Assembly (NCBI RefSeq): GCF_016125515.1
Contig: NZ_WGLO01000019.1
Span: 62,001-126,000, forward strand
Length of the DNA stretch: 64,000 bases
Origin: Hyphomonas sp.
GTDB taxonomy: Bacteria > Pseudomonadota > Alphaproteobacteria > Caulobacterales > Hyphomonadaceae
Direction: 5' to 3'
This document shows, piece after piece, positions 46,342 to 56,026 of the stretch. How positions within the stretch are numbered: the first letter of the stretch is position 1; each line of letters starts with the position of its first letter. Position numbers and translations under genes: made by a program. The notes beneath the pieces were generated by a model. It searched no databases. It saw only the letters and a list, made by a program, of their open reading frames with translations, and was not told the DNA's origin.

Positions 46342-47253
46342 ATGGCCATTCCTTTCGTCCGCGGTATTGAATTCGAGTATGGCCGTGTTGATCAGGTCTC
46401 TCCGCTCATCCGCCGCGTCATCGCCAACAATCCGGGGCCTTTCACCTATGTCGGTACCGGCGTGTACATCATCGGCACGGGCGAGGTTGCGGTCATTGAT
46501 CCTGGACCGATGAGCGCGGCGCATTTCGACGCGCTGAAAGCCGCACTGAAGGGCGAGCGCGTCACGCATGTCCTGGTCACGCACGGCCACTCGGACCACT
46601 CGCCGCTTGCACAGCCGCTCGCCGAATGGGCCGGCTGCAAGACCTATGCGAAGGATTGTGGAGTCCATACGGCCAAGGATGAGCTCGGCAGCCCGGACGA
46701 TCTCGGCTTCACGCCGGATGTCCGCGTCGGCGACGGCGATGTCCTGTCGGGACCGGGCTGGACCATCGACGTGATCGAAACGCCAGGTCACACGATCAAT
46801 CATCTCTGTTTCGGACTGCGCGAAGAGAATGCCTGTTTCTCGGGCGACCACATCATGGGCTGGTCGACGACGGTTGTGGCGCCGCCGGACGGCAACATGG
46901 GGGCCTATATGCGCAGCCTCGAAAAAGTCCGCCGGATGGGATTTGAAACCCTTTGGCCGACCCATGGCGACCCGGTTCGCGGCAAGGCGTTCGTCGAGAC
47001 GTTCATCACCGAATACGCCAATCACCGTAAAGCGCGCGAAGCGGCCATTGTGGCCGAGCTGCGCGGCGGGGAAACCTCGATTCCGGCGATGGTGGCTCGA
47101 ATGTACGTGGATGTAGACCAACGTCTGCATCCGGCGGCGGCCATGAGCGTTCTGGGCCATATGCTGGACCTGATCGAGCGCGGTTTGGTGGCAACGCCGG
47201 ACAGCGCCCCGACTGTACGTTCGCGGTTCGAACTGGTCGCCGCGCGGGCCTGA
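46342..47253 (+). CDS. MBL-fold hydrolase with winged-helix C-terminus (LACTB2-like)
   Basis: A 303-residue protein with the metallo-beta-lactamase motif THGHSDHSP, later ligands in ETPGHTINH, FSGDHIMG and WPTHGDPV, and a C-terminal winged-helix-like region (IPAMVARMYVDVDQRLH through VLGHMLDLIERG) typical of the LACTB2/BLACT_WH clade. Some members are RNases and others thioesterases, so the substrate is open. It follows the ATP-grasp-like gene and precedes oppA. Confidence 0.85.
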   Translation: MAIPFVRGIEFEYGRVDQVSPLIRRVIANNPGPFTYVGTGVYIIGTGEVAVIDPGPMSAAHFDALKAALKGERVTHVLVTHGHSDHSPLAQPLAEWAGCKTYAKDCGVHTAKDELGSPDDLGFTPDVRVGDGDVLSGPGWTIDVIETPGHTINHLCFGLREENACFSGDHIMGWSTTVVAPPDGNMGAYMRSLEKVRRMGFETLWPTHGDPVRGKAFVETFITEYANHRKAREAAIVAELRGGETSIPAMVARMYVDVDQRLHPAAAMSVLGHMLDLIERGLVATPDSAPTVRSRFELVAARA

Positions 47254-47397
47254 TTTCTGCTCATGAGCCGTTCATGACAGCGCCTTAAGGCTATGCAACC
47301 TGCTGTGCCTCTGGCAGCTAAGGGGCAACGCTAAACCCTTTGAACGCGGGATGACGCCTTGGGCGCGCCGGCGTTCCAGATCAGGAGATGCCATTCG

Positions 47398-49023
47398 ATG
47401 ACCACTCGCCGCTCGATTCTGTCCGCTTCCATTCTGGCCCTTGCCGCTATGGGGCTCGCCGCTTGCGGTGGGGGAGGCGCGAAAGAGAAGCCCGGCGATG
47501 TGCCAACTCTGCGGCGCGGCATCTCTGCCCAGGTCGACACGCTCGACCCCCACAAGTCTTCGGCGCAGTGGGAAAACATCATCATCGGCGACATGATGAT
47601 CGGCCTGATGACAGATGGCGCGGACGGCAAGCCCGAACTCGGCATGGCGACGAGCTACGAAGTTGATGACACTGGAACGGTCTGGACCTTCCATCTCGGC
47701 GACTTTGTCTGGTCTGACGGCACGCCGGTTACGGCCAACGACTTCGTCTACGCCTTCCGCCGCCTTCAGGACCCGACCGTCGCGTCGCAATACGCCTCGC
47801 TGCTCTGGCTGGTGAAGAATGCCGAAAAGGTGAACTCACGCGAGCTGGCGCCCGAAGAGCTCGGCATTCGTGCAATCGATGACAAGACGGTCGAGATCAC
47901 GCTTGAAAATCCGGCGCCGTATCTCCTTGGCCTGCTGACCCATTACACGACCTTCCCGGTGCCCCAGCACGTGGTCGAGAAGTATGGTGACGCCTGGATC
48001 CAGCCGCAGAACATCGTTGTCAACGGCCCGTACAAACTCGTCTACTGGCGCACCGGCGACCAGCTGGTCGCGGACAAGAACCCCACCGGATTCGGCGCCG
48101 CTGAGGCCTGCTTTGACCGGGTCGCCTATTTCGAGATCGCCGACGAGAACGCCTATGAGAACAAGATCGCGGCCGGCGAACTTGATATCAACAACGCCTT
48201 CTCAGGCCCGCGCCAGACGGAAATCGAAGCGAAGTTTCCGGGCTGGGTGCGCACCTCGCCGGGCCTGCTGACCACCTATTGGAGCTTTAACCAGACCAAA
48301 CCGCCGTTCAACGACATGCGCGTGCGCAAGGCTCTTTCGATCTCGCTCGACCGCGATTTCATGGTGCGCAATGTCATGACGCCGGGCTTCATGCCGGCCT
48401 ATGCGTTGGTGCCACCTACAATCGCGAACTATGACGTGCCGCGCCCTGAGCTGGATTGGAAAGACCAGCCGCGTGCCGAACGCCTCGCCGAAGCGAAGAG
48501 CCTGCTGGAAGAAGCCGGCTACGGCCCGAACAATCCGCTGAAATTCGAGTTCATCCACCGCAACACCGGCGACAACCCGAAAGTGGCCCCGGTGGCGCAG
48601 TCGAACTGGGCCGAGATCGCGCCCTGGGTGCAGCCCGAGATCGTGCGCCAGGAAACCAAGGTGCTCTATTCGCGTCTGCGTCTGACCGACTTCCAGATTT
48701 CGGATGGCGCCTGGCTCGCCGATTTCGACGACCCGATCAACTTCCTCTATTTGCTGGACTCCAAAACGGGCCAGCAGAACTACGGCAAGTATTCGAACCC
48801 CGAATATGACGCGCTGCTTGCCGATGCGAAAAGCCAGCTGGACCTGAAGAAGCGTGCCGAGCTGTTCGCAGAAGCCGAAAAGCTTATGCTGAATGAGTAC
48901 CCGATCACGCCGATGTGGGTTCAGGTGACACAAAACCTGGTCGATCCGACCCTCACGGGCTGGGTAGACAATGCGAAGGACAACCACCGCTCGCGCTTCC
49001 TCTGCCGGGACGGTATGAAGTAG
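47398..49023 (+). CDS. oppA: Oligopeptide ABC transporter substrate-binding protein OppA
   Basis: A 541-residue lipoprotein that binds peptides in the periplasm. The ATG at 47398 follows TCAGGAG and gives a lipoprotein signal with lipobox LAAC (Cys23). The SBP class-5 pattern is clear: PTLRRGISAQVDTLDPHKSS, the ANDFVYAFRRLQDPTVAS loop, the NGPYKLVYW stretch and KALSISLDRDF. It is on the opposite strand from oppBC, 2.7 kb away, so transporter parts are split into two units here. Confidence 0.94.
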   Translation: MTTRRSILSASILALAAMGLAACGGGGAKEKPGDVPTLRRGISAQVDTLDPHKSSAQWENIIIGDMMIGLMTDGADGKPELGMATSYEVDDTGTVWTFHLGDFVWSDGTPVTANDFVYAFRRLQDPTVASQYASLLWLVKNAEKVNSRELAPEELGIRAIDDKTVEITLENPAPYLLGLLTHYTTFPVPQHVVEKYGDAWIQPQNIVVNGPYKLVYWRTGDQLVADKNPTGFGAAEACFDRVAYFEIADENAYENKIAAGELDINNAFSGPRQTEIEAKFPGWVRTSPGLLTTYWSFNQTKPPFNDMRVRKALSISLDRDFMVRNVMTPGFMPAYALVPPTIANYDVPRPELDWKDQPRAERLAEAKSLLEEAGYGPNNPLKFEFIHRNTGDNPKVAPVAQSNWAEIAPWVQPEIVRQETKVLYSRLRLTDFQISDGAWLADFDDPINFLYLLDSKTGQQNYGKYSNPEYDALLADAKSQLDLKKRAELFAEAEKLMLNEYPITPMWVQVTQNLVDPTLTGWVDNAKDNHRSRFLCRDGMK

Positions 49024-49054
49024 CCCTGATTTCCGGGGCTGGGGGAGGGTTCCT

Positions 49055-50170
49055 ATGGAAAGTGAAGCCGAAGCTGCCGGGTTGGCCGCGGTGGGCGGGC
49101 TGGACAGTGGAACCCACCATCCGGTCCAGAGCGGCACGGCCTGTCGCAATTGTGGCGCGGTAATTCCCATGCGCTATTGCTCTAACTGCGGGCAGCTGGG
49201 CGCGGACTTCCACCGGCCGGTTTGGGACCTGGTTGCGTCCAGCGTTGGCGATATGTTCTCGTTAGATGGCCGGCTGTGGCGGACCCTTCCGAAGCTGATG
49301 CTGCGGCCCGGGCGGATGACAAGGGAGTATATCGACGGCAAGCGGTCGCGCTATGTCCCGCCTTTCCGACTGTTTCTGCTGACCTCGGTGATCTTTTTCG
49401 TGACCATGTTCTGGGTGCTGGAGCACCAGCCTTGGATGAAGGAGCTGAAGTTCACGCCGGACAGCCTGCCGTCTGGCACCTTAGTGCTCGCGGGCGACAC
49501 CAGGGTGAACCTGAACGGGCCGGCCGACCTTGAAACGCTGAAGGCGCAGCTGGACGATCCGGATTTGCCGCCTGAACGGCGGGCCGAGCTGGAAGAGGCG
49601 GTCAGTCAGGCCGAGGCGCTAGCGACGCCGACTTCGCTTGTGTTCAAGCCGGACGGCTCGATCGACCGCGACGCCCTCGAACAGTCCGTCATCGAGTCCA
49701 ACCCCGACATGACGCCGGCTGAACTCGCCACGGCGCAGGCTGCGGCCGGACGATTTGCGAATCTCTACGAGAACCAGGAACGGTTCGCCGCGCGAATGAA
49801 AGAGTGGGCGCCGCGCTTCACGCTGCTCTTCCTGCCCATTTTTTCGTTCCTGCTGGCCCTGTCTTATGCTTGGCATCGTAAGCGCTACTTCTATGACCAC
49901 CTGATCACAGGTCTGCACTTCCAGACATATGTCTACGTGCTGATCACGCTGATGCTGGCTTTGTCGGCCTTGGTGCCTTCGGCCGCGCCATTTGCCGCCG
50001 GCGGCACATTTCTGATCCTGTTCGCCTATCTGATGCGCATGTTGCGGGTGACATATGACACCGGCCACATCATGTCGTTCCTGCGGACAGGATTCCTGCT
50101 GATCGCAGCGGTGATGGTCCTGTCGCTGCTCGCCGTCGGGCTGGTGATTCTAAGCTTTTTCCTGACCTGA
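49055..50170 (+). CDS. DUF3667 membrane protein with zinc-ribbon start
   Basis: A 371-residue protein. The N-terminus has a four-cysteine zinc-ribbon pattern, C30-x2-C33 and C42-x2-C45 (ACRNCG and YCSNCGQ), followed by the DUF3667 region GKRSRYVPPFRLFLLTSVI, a long soluble stretch and about five transmembrane helices ending at the C-terminus. GGAGGG precedes the ATG. Function unknown. It follows oppA by 31 bp, so it may ride on the oppA transcript. Confidence 0.85.
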   Translation: MESEAEAAGLAAVGGLDSGTHHPVQSGTACRNCGAVIPMRYCSNCGQLGADFHRPVWDLVASSVGDMFSLDGRLWRTLPKLMLRPGRMTREYIDGKRSRYVPPFRLFLLTSVIFFVTMFWVLEHQPWMKELKFTPDSLPSGTLVLAGDTRVNLNGPADLETLKAQLDDPDLPPERRAELEEAVSQAEALATPTSLVFKPDGSIDRDALEQSVIESNPDMTPAELATAQAAAGRFANLYENQERFAARMKEWAPRFTLLFLPIFSFLLALSYAWHRKRYFYDHLITGLHFQTYVYVLITLMLALSALVPSAAPFAAGGTFLILFAYLMRMLRVTYDTGHIMSFLRTGFLLIAAVMVLSLLAVGLVILSFFLT

Positions 50171-50182
50171 ACCGGGCAGGGG

Positions 50183-50731
50183 CTAGTTGACCCGCCTGAC
50201 GCGGATACCGCTACCGCTGCCAATCGTCATCAGGAAACTTCCGAACGCGGCTTTCTGGATGGTCGCTTCCTTGGCCTTGCGGATCTTCGAACGGGAGATT
50301 TCCTCGGAGTCGATCTGTTCCCAGATCTGACCGTTCTCCAATGTTATCTGTGCCTTGCGCGTGACACGGTTGACCGAAATTGAGGCGATCGGCAGCGTGA
50401 CCTCCTCGACTTCCTGAGTAAGAGGCTTGCCGGCGTCTTCGCTGCGTCCAAATACCTGGCTCAACGACGGAAGTGAAAAGCCGAAGGATTCGCGCTCGAG
50501 TTTGGCGATGGTTTCCACATCGACCGTGCGGACCTTGCCTTCGGCTTCCGCGGTTTGGAGGTCTGCTACTGCCTTGTCAAAACAGGCGAGTCGGGCCGCA
50601 TCCTCGGGGATTGAAGCGCACGCGTAGATGCCTTCCGTTGGCCTTGGAGGGGCTGCAGATGCAGGGCCGGCCCAAACTGCACCAACCGCCATGGCAAGCC
50701 CTGTCAACACTACGACGCGCCGCAATTTCAT
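50183..50731 (-). CDS. Exported protein with conserved cysteine pair, unknown function
   Basis: A 182-residue protein with a cleavable signal (cleavage after ASA near residue 26). The mature start YACASIPEDAARLACFDKAVADL has two cysteines spaced as in several exported families that keep a disulfide there, including VasI/TagO-like type VI secretion accessory proteins; that link is only a resemblance. The end FLMTIGSGSGIRVRRVN recurs in related hypotheticals. GGAGA precedes the ATG. It is divergent from the TonB receptor gene. Confidence 0.7.
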   Translation of the reverse strand: MKLRRVVVLTGLAMAVGAVWAGPASAAPPRPTEGIYACASIPEDAARLACFDKAVADLQTAEAEGKVRTVDVETIAKLERESFGFSLPSLSQVFGRSEDAGKPLTQEVEEVTLPIASISVNRVTRKAQITLENGQIWEQIDSEEISRSKIRKAKEATIQKAAFGSFLMTIGSGSGIRVRRVN

Positions 50732-50882
50732 TTCGTTCTCCAGAGCCAGACCCAGTTGGCATTTTCCTTATTTGATAGCCTGAAGGGAAGGATGATGCAC
50801 GATCCCGCCGCAGCGCGAAATTATAACTGATGCCTTTGTGTCACACTTGCACCAATTCGCCACATTTTCCCGTTTCTGAGCA

Positions 50883-50916
50883 TTGACGCCCCCCTGACCG
50901 GTATCGTTACTAAAAC
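50883..50916 (+). promoter_or_regulatory. Candidate promoter of the TonB receptor gene
   Basis: TTGACGC (50883-50889) matches the TTGACGS -35 element of the Caulobacter housekeeping sigma. An 18-bp spacer leads to TTACTA (50907-50912), overlapping ACTAAAAC (50909-50916), which is one base from GCTANAWC. The start codon is about 75 bp further on. Confidence 0.45.
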
Positions 50917-50945
50917 GCAAGGTCTGGCTCCGGGGAGTCGGATTG

Positions 50946-50972
50946 CCCGCGAGGGGCGGGAACTCTTTATTT
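50946..50972 (+). promoter_or_regulatory. Hairpin followed by a T-rich tract in the TonB receptor leader
   Basis: CCCGC and GCGGG (50946-50950 with 50956-50960) form a short stem; AACTCTTTATTTT follows. It lies between the candidate promoter and the ribosome site at 50980, so it could attenuate transcription or stabilise the 5' end of the mRNA. Confidence 0.35.
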
Positions 50973-50990
50973 TCACATTGGAGGTTTCAG

Positions 50991-53900
50991 GTGAGCGAGA
51001 AGAACTGGAAGACACGTCTTCTTACGTCTTCGGTGTTTGCGGGTGCGTTGATCGCGTCTGCTGCACTGCCGGCGATTGCACAAGAAGATGAACCGGTAGC
51101 AACGACTGCGCCGGCAGCAGACGAGACGGAAGCCCGTCAGGAAAAAGTTACGGTCACGGGTTCGCGCCTTGCGCTCTCTGACTTCCAAGCCATCAGCCCT
51201 GTTACCTCCGTCACGTCGGAAGCGATCGAACTGAACGCGACCCTGACTGTCGACACGCTGCTCAACGAGCTGCCGCAGGTCATCCCGGGCAACACGGTCA
51301 CCTCGAACAACGCTGGCGGCGAAGACTTCGCAACCATCGACCTTCGCGGCCTCGGCCCGTCGCGCACCCTGGTGCTCGTCGATGGTGAGCGCGTTCCGGG
51401 TTCGTCGACCACCGGCGTGGTTGACCTGAACTCCATTCCGGCCGGCCTGATCGACCGCATCGAAGTTGTGACCGGCGGTGCATCGGCCGTTTACGGTTCG
51501 GACGCCATCGCCGGCGTCGTCAACTTCATCCTGAAAGACGACTTCGAAGGCGCCCAGCTGACCCTCGGCGGCGGCGGTGCATTCGATGGCAACGCCCAGT
51601 ACGAGTCGGCTGACTTCCTGTTCGGCGGCAACTTCGACAATGGCAAAGGCAACATGGTTGCCTACGCGTCGTACTTCAACCGTGATGGCGTGTTCCAAAG
51701 CGCCTACGACTACTCGCGCCTGGCGCAGGCTGTCGTGTACGGCTACAACTTCTCGAACAGCTCCTATACCGGTTCGTTCCCGGTCGACACGCTGGAAGAA
51801 TACCTTGCTGCTCGCGCTGCGCTTACCGCCAACGCGAATACTCAGGGCATCTTCACCTTCCCGGGTGGTTCGGGTACCCCGCCATGGGGCTCGATCTCGG
51901 CCAGCGCTTCGAACCCGTTCAACTATGCAGCCCTGCAAGCGAACCCGCTGACCGCTGGTCAGTTCGCGGCTGCTGACCGGGACTGTAACCCGGCAACGGC
52001 TCCGACCCCCGTTACCTCTGGCGGCTTGTCGTTCACGGACAATGGCGCTCTGAGCCCGTTCTTTAGCGGCGGCGCTTGCACGATCCCCGATCGTTCGATC
52101 GGTTCGTCGCGCTATAACTACGCGCCGGACAACTACATCTACCTGCCGGCAGAGCGCTTCGGCATCCAGACGTTCGGCAACTACGATGTGACCGACACCA
52201 TCCGCATGAAGACCATGCTGTCTTATGTGCGCTCGATCACGCAAGTGCAGCTCGCTGCCACGCCGATCACGGGTCTTTCGATCCCGGTCAGCTCTCCGGC
52301 GATCGCTGGCGCTGACAACATCGTCGGGACTGCAGACGATCCGCACCCGGATCTGTCGGTGGCTCTTAACTCGCGTCCGACACCGGGCGCGAACTTTACC
52401 TACGCCTGGCGCTCGAATGGCGTCGGTCCTCGTAAAGGCGAGTTCATCAACTCGAACTTGCTGGCGCGCGTCAGCTTCGACGGCGAGCTCGGTGCAGGTT
52501 GGGAGTGGAACGCTTCGGCCGGTTGGGGCCAAGGCCAGTTCAATGCCGCTCTCGAGAACAACGTCAACCGCGTTGCTCTGCTCCAGGGCGTTGCAGGCTG
52601 CGCAAACGTGCCGGTGTCGGCTCGCCTGCCGGATTGCGTGAATGTTGACATCTTCGGACCGCCGTCGTTGACGCCGAGCACTGCTGCTGCCAGCTTCATC
52701 CGCACCAACGTGCAGACGTCTCAGCAGATCGAGCAGGTGCTGCTCGGCGGCTTCGTCCGCGGCGACCTGTTCAAGCTTCCGGCTGGCGGTCTCGCCGTCG
52801 TGGCGGGTCTTGAATACCGTCAAGACGAAGTGAAGCTCCGGGTCGACGACGCCCAGCGCCGCGGTGAAATCGCCGGCTTCAACGCCGTACAGGACATCAA
52901 CGGTGGCCTCGACGTCTACGAAGCCTACGGTGAGATCTCGATCCCGATCCTGGCTGACATGCCGTTCGCGAAAGAACTCTCGATCGACGCCGGCTACCGT
53001 ACGTCGGACTACTCGACGATCGGTTCGGTGGAATCGTACAAATACGGCGCTCGCTACGCCCCGGTTGACTGGCTCCGCTTCCGCGCAGTCTACAACAAGG
53101 CCGTCCGCGCTCCGTCGGCTCTGGAATCCTTCCAGGCTGGTGACCAGGGCTTCCCGGCCTACACGGATCCTTGCCGTAACCAGGCCACCCAGGCTCCGGG
53201 GGCAGCAGCCCTGCTCGCCTTCTGTACGACGAACGGCAACATTGGTGCAGGTTTCGTGCCTGTAGCTGTCGCACCGACCTTCGCGGCGACCAACGCTCAG
53301 GTCCAGGCCTTTGCGTTCGGTAACCCGAACCTGTCGCCGGAAACCGGTGAAACCATCACCGCCGGCTTCGTGTTCGAACCGGACTTCCTGCCGGTTGGTA
53401 CCTTCCGCTCGACGTTCGACTATTTCGACATCACCCTGCAGGATGCCATCATCTCGCGCGGAGCTCAAACCATTTTGAACTCCTGCTACGGTGGCCTCGC
53501 TGGCAACGCGCAATCTGCTTTCGACTGCCAACAGGTCGTTCGCGATCCGGCAACGGGTCAGATCACTTCGGTGAACACGTCGCTGACGAACTCGCTTGGT
53601 GAGCGTCAGGTCAAAGGCTGGGATATTCAGCTGGATTACGAGATGGACCTCGACGAAGTTCTCGCAAATGTGCCTGGCACGTTCGGCGCGAACGTCGTGA
53701 TGACCATCACGGACGAGTATCTCGTCAATGGCACCGATATTTCGGGTCAGACGGGTGCTGGTATCGGCGGCGCAACGCCGGACTTCAAGTCGACGACGAC
53801 GGTTGATTACCGCCTCGACGATTGGATGTTCCAGCTCCGTCACAACTACGTTCCGGCTCTCGATCAGACGGGCTTCTTCGGTTCGCCGGAAGCTCCGAAA

Positions 53901-54098
53901 CTGTCGAACTACGATGCTTCGGTGTCGTGGGATGTGACGGACCGGTTCCGCCTGGTGGGTACGATTTCGAACCTGACCGACGAGTTCCCGCCGGTCACCG
54001 AAGCTGGTACATTCGACCAAGCGAACACCGACGCTGCGATCTACGCACCGTGGGTTGTCGGCCGGATGTTCTCGGTCCAGGCTCGCTTGAAGTTCTAA
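50991..54098 (+). CDS. TonB-dependent outer-membrane receptor
   Basis: A 1035-residue receptor. The start is GTG at 50991, six bases after a perfect GGAGG; the upstream in-frame ATG at 50943 lies in leader sequence. A signal peptide ends at AIAQ (about residue 31). The plug domain follows (EKVTVTGSRLALSDFQAIS, then IDRIEVVTGGASAVYGSDAIAG), then the long beta-barrel with the classic C-terminus FSVQARLKF. The substrate cannot be read from the sequence; the family is large in this group and takes up siderophores, sugars or peptides. Codons differ visibly from neighbours (more GCT and GGC), which suits high expression. Confidence 0.96.
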   Translation: MSEKNWKTRLLTSSVFAGALIASAALPAIAQEDEPVATTAPAADETEARQEKVTVTGSRLALSDFQAISPVTSVTSEAIELNATLTVDTLLNELPQVIPGNTVTSNNAGGEDFATIDLRGLGPSRTLVLVDGERVPGSSTTGVVDLNSIPAGLIDRIEVVTGGASAVYGSDAIAGVVNFILKDDFEGAQLTLGGGGAFDGNAQYESADFLFGGNFDNGKGNMVAYASYFNRDGVFQSAYDYSRLAQAVVYGYNFSNSSYTGSFPVDTLEEYLAARAALTANANTQGIFTFPGGSGTPPWGSISASASNPFNYAALQANPLTAGQFAAADRDCNPATAPTPVTSGGLSFTDNGALSPFFSGGACTIPDRSIGSSRYNYAPDNYIYLPAERFGIQTFGNYDVTDTIRMKTMLSYVRSITQVQLAATPITGLSIPVSSPAIAGADNIVGTADDPHPDLSVALNSRPTPGANFTYAWRSNGVGPRKGEFINSNLLARVSFDGELGAGWEWNASAGWGQGQFNAALENNVNRVALLQGVAGCANVPVSARLPDCVNVDIFGPPSLTPSTAAASFIRTNVQTSQQIEQVLLGGFVRGDLFKLPAGGLAVVAGLEYRQDEVKLRVDDAQRRGEIAGFNAVQDINGGLDVYEAYGEISIPILADMPFAKELSIDAGYRTSDYSTIGSVESYKYGARYAPVDWLRFRAVYNKAVRAPSALESFQAGDQGFPAYTDPCRNQATQAPGAAALLAFCTTNGNIGAGFVPVAVAPTFAATNAQVQAFAFGNPNLSPETGETITAGFVFEPDFLPVGTFRSTFDYFDITLQDAIISRGAQTILNSCYGGLAGNAQSAFDCQQVVRDPATGQITSVNTSLTNSLGERQVKGWDIQLDYEMDLDEVLANVPGTFGANVVMTITDEYLVNGTDISGQTGAGIGGATPDFKSTTTVDYRLDDWMFQLRHNYVPALDQTGFFGSPEAPKLSNYDASVSWDVTDRFRLVGTISNLTDEFPPVTEAGTFDQANTDAAIYAPWVVGRMFSVQARLKF

Positions 54099-54123
54099 AT
54101 CGAGACGATGAATTAACGATCAG

Positions 54124-54152
54124 GGGCGGCAGGGAAACCTGCCGCCCTTTTT
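54124..54152 (+). terminator. Rho-independent terminator of the TonB receptor gene
   Basis: GGGCGGCAGG (54124-54133) pairs perfectly with CCTGCCGCCC (54138-54147) around a GAAA tetraloop, followed by five T. It lies 25 bp after the stop. Confidence 0.93.
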
Positions 54153-54263
54153 CTGTGGTGCCGCGAAGATAGAGGGCCGCTACTCGCAGCCGCGCAGTGC
54201 CGGTCCCGCCGGTGCTAGCCGCAAGGGAAATTCAGGGAACGGAAGGTCTGCGGCGGCTCGCCG

Positions 54264-55901
54264 CTACCAGATCGGATCGCCGGCAGCGTCGACGAAGCCG
54301 GCATCCTCGAGCATCTGGCGCAACGGCTCCATCTGTTCGCGGTAGGCGCGCCAGGCGCCGACGCCCTGACTGTTGATCGGCTGGCGTATCTGAGTGGTCG
54401 AGGCCGTTGATACGCCACCGGTCGCCGTATGGGGAGACAAGCACGCCTCATGGAAGGGCAGGCCGATGGCGTCGAGCAGGCGACGGATTTCCGCATCGGA
54501 ATCTGCGATCAGCTTTTCGAGCGTGATCTCGACAAGGTTTCCGCCGAGCACTTGGCGCCAGTGGTCCGTCAGCTGACGATACATCCCATAAGCGGCCGAA
54601 AGATCCTCGAACCGGTACGACCAGATATAGGATCCTTCGCCGAACAGGACCTTGTAAGCGCCGAACAGCGAATCCATGGGCGCGCGGCGCAGGTGGACAA
54701 TCCGGGCTTCCGGGAATGCGCGCCGGATCGCGCCGACGAGGTGATAGTTGTGCGGCAGCTTCTCGGTGAAGAACCGAGTCTTCGGGGTGCGGTAAGCGAG
54801 GCTCTCGAGATAGAGACGCGCGACCTCCGGCCAGTTTGCGTCCTGCATCTTCTCGACCGAGGCAGGATCGAGCTCGCCGTAGCGCGCAAGACCGAGGGCG
54901 TCGCGGATGGCGAGGGCGAGGCCGTGCGTCTCGCCCATGTCCGTTACGTCCGGATGCGCCGAGAAAATCCGCTCGACCAGGGTCGTGCCTGAGCGCGGCA
55001 GGCCGACGATGAAAATCGGGATCGGCCCGTCGGTATCGACAGGCTTTGCATCGAGCCCACCACTGAACCGACGGATGATGGACCGGGTGTAGGCGGTGCG
55101 TTCCTCGTGCGGGAAAGGTGAGGTGCGCTGCACCAGGTCCGCGCCGGCCTTGAGCGCCGACCAGGCCAGCGGCCGGTCGCCGACATCATGGGCTTCCTTG
55201 AACAGGGCATAGTGCAGGCGGGCGCGGTCGACGTCTTCGATGCGCGTTGCCCGCAGCGCGGCCTGAATCGCCTCGATATGGTTCGACCCCTCGTCCCAGC
55301 GGCGGCAGGCGCTGAGGGAGAAATAGCCGAGCGCATGGTCCGGGAACATGCGCAGCAGGGATTCGAAAGCATCGACGGCTTCATCGATGCGGCCAAGATG
55401 ACGCAGCGCCAGCGCATGGTTGTACGTCGTCGCTGGGTCGCGCGGCATTGCCGCAACCGCAATATCGGCGTGATGCAGGGCGCGCTCATAGAGGCCGCAG
55501 GCGGTGAACGTGTTCGCGAGCACGTCGTGCTGGCGCGGGGCGAGCGCAGCGCGCTGCAAGGTCCGCCCGGCGAGATCTACGGCTTCGTTGTATCGCCCGC
55601 GATTGGCGAGGACCCGGCAGCGTTCGACGGCCAACAGCGTGTGCGCCGGGTCGGAAGATGGCAGGGCCTTCAGGGCATCGGCGAGGGCACGGTCGTCGTC
55701 GAGGCTGCCCATCCGCATCAAGGCGGCGCAGAGGACGACCCAGGCCTCGGCCCGGCGCGGATCGGCGCTGAGCACCATCTGGGCGAAGTCCGCGGCACCC
55801 GGAAAATCGCCGCGGCGCAGGCGTTGCTGTGCCTCATTGACGAAGGTGGCCACCTGGGAAGGCGAGGGCGGCGCAGAGCGGGTTCCGGGGGGCTGGTTCA
55901 T
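54264..55901 (-). CDS. TPR-sulfotransferase fusion protein
   Basis: A 545-residue cytoplasmic protein. Residues about 20-260 form TPR-like helical repeats (LRRGDFPGAADFAQMVLSAD and similar units). The C-terminal part is a sulfotransferase domain: VGLPRSGTTLVERIFSAHP with the PAPS-binding PRSGTT at 302-307, then RIVHLRRAPMDSLFGAYK, the second PAPS motif. This fusion is common in marine alphaproteobacteria; the acceptor is unknown. The ATG at 55901 has no clear ribosome site. Confidence 0.88.
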   Translation of the reverse strand: MNQPPGTRSAPPSPSQVATFVNEAQQRLRRGDFPGAADFAQMVLSADPRRAEAWVVLCAALMRMGSLDDDRALADALKALPSSDPAHTLLAVERCRVLANRGRYNEAVDLAGRTLQRAALAPRQHDVLANTFTACGLYERALHHADIAVAAMPRDPATTYNHALALRHLGRIDEAVDAFESLLRMFPDHALGYFSLSACRRWDEGSNHIEAIQAALRATRIEDVDRARLHYALFKEAHDVGDRPLAWSALKAGADLVQRTSPFPHEERTAYTRSIIRRFSGGLDAKPVDTDGPIPIFIVGLPRSGTTLVERIFSAHPDVTDMGETHGLALAIRDALGLARYGELDPASVEKMQDANWPEVARLYLESLAYRTPKTRFFTEKLPHNYHLVGAIRRAFPEARIVHLRRAPMDSLFGAYKVLFGEGSYIWSYRFEDLSAAYGMYRQLTDHWRQVLGGNLVEITLEKLIADSDAEIRRLLDAIGLPFHEACLSPHTATGGVSTASTTQIRQPINSQGVGAWRAYREQMEPLRQMLEDAGFVDAAGDPIW

Positions 55902-56026
55902 GCGCTGTGTGTTAGCGGCTCAGGCTGAGCAGGTCACTACCAAAACTCCTTGACGAGTGCAGCGCGCCACCGAATTATCTTCTGCAGGGCGTTGAATACA
56001 AATTGATCAGAGCGGGAGTTGTCCTC

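Noticed and set aside
50973-54020. A 1015-residue open frame antisense to the TonB receptor gene
   Set aside because: It is a by-product of high G+C and codon bias on the opposite strand; its composition is rich in Arg and Val without any domain, and the plus-strand receptor is unmistakable.
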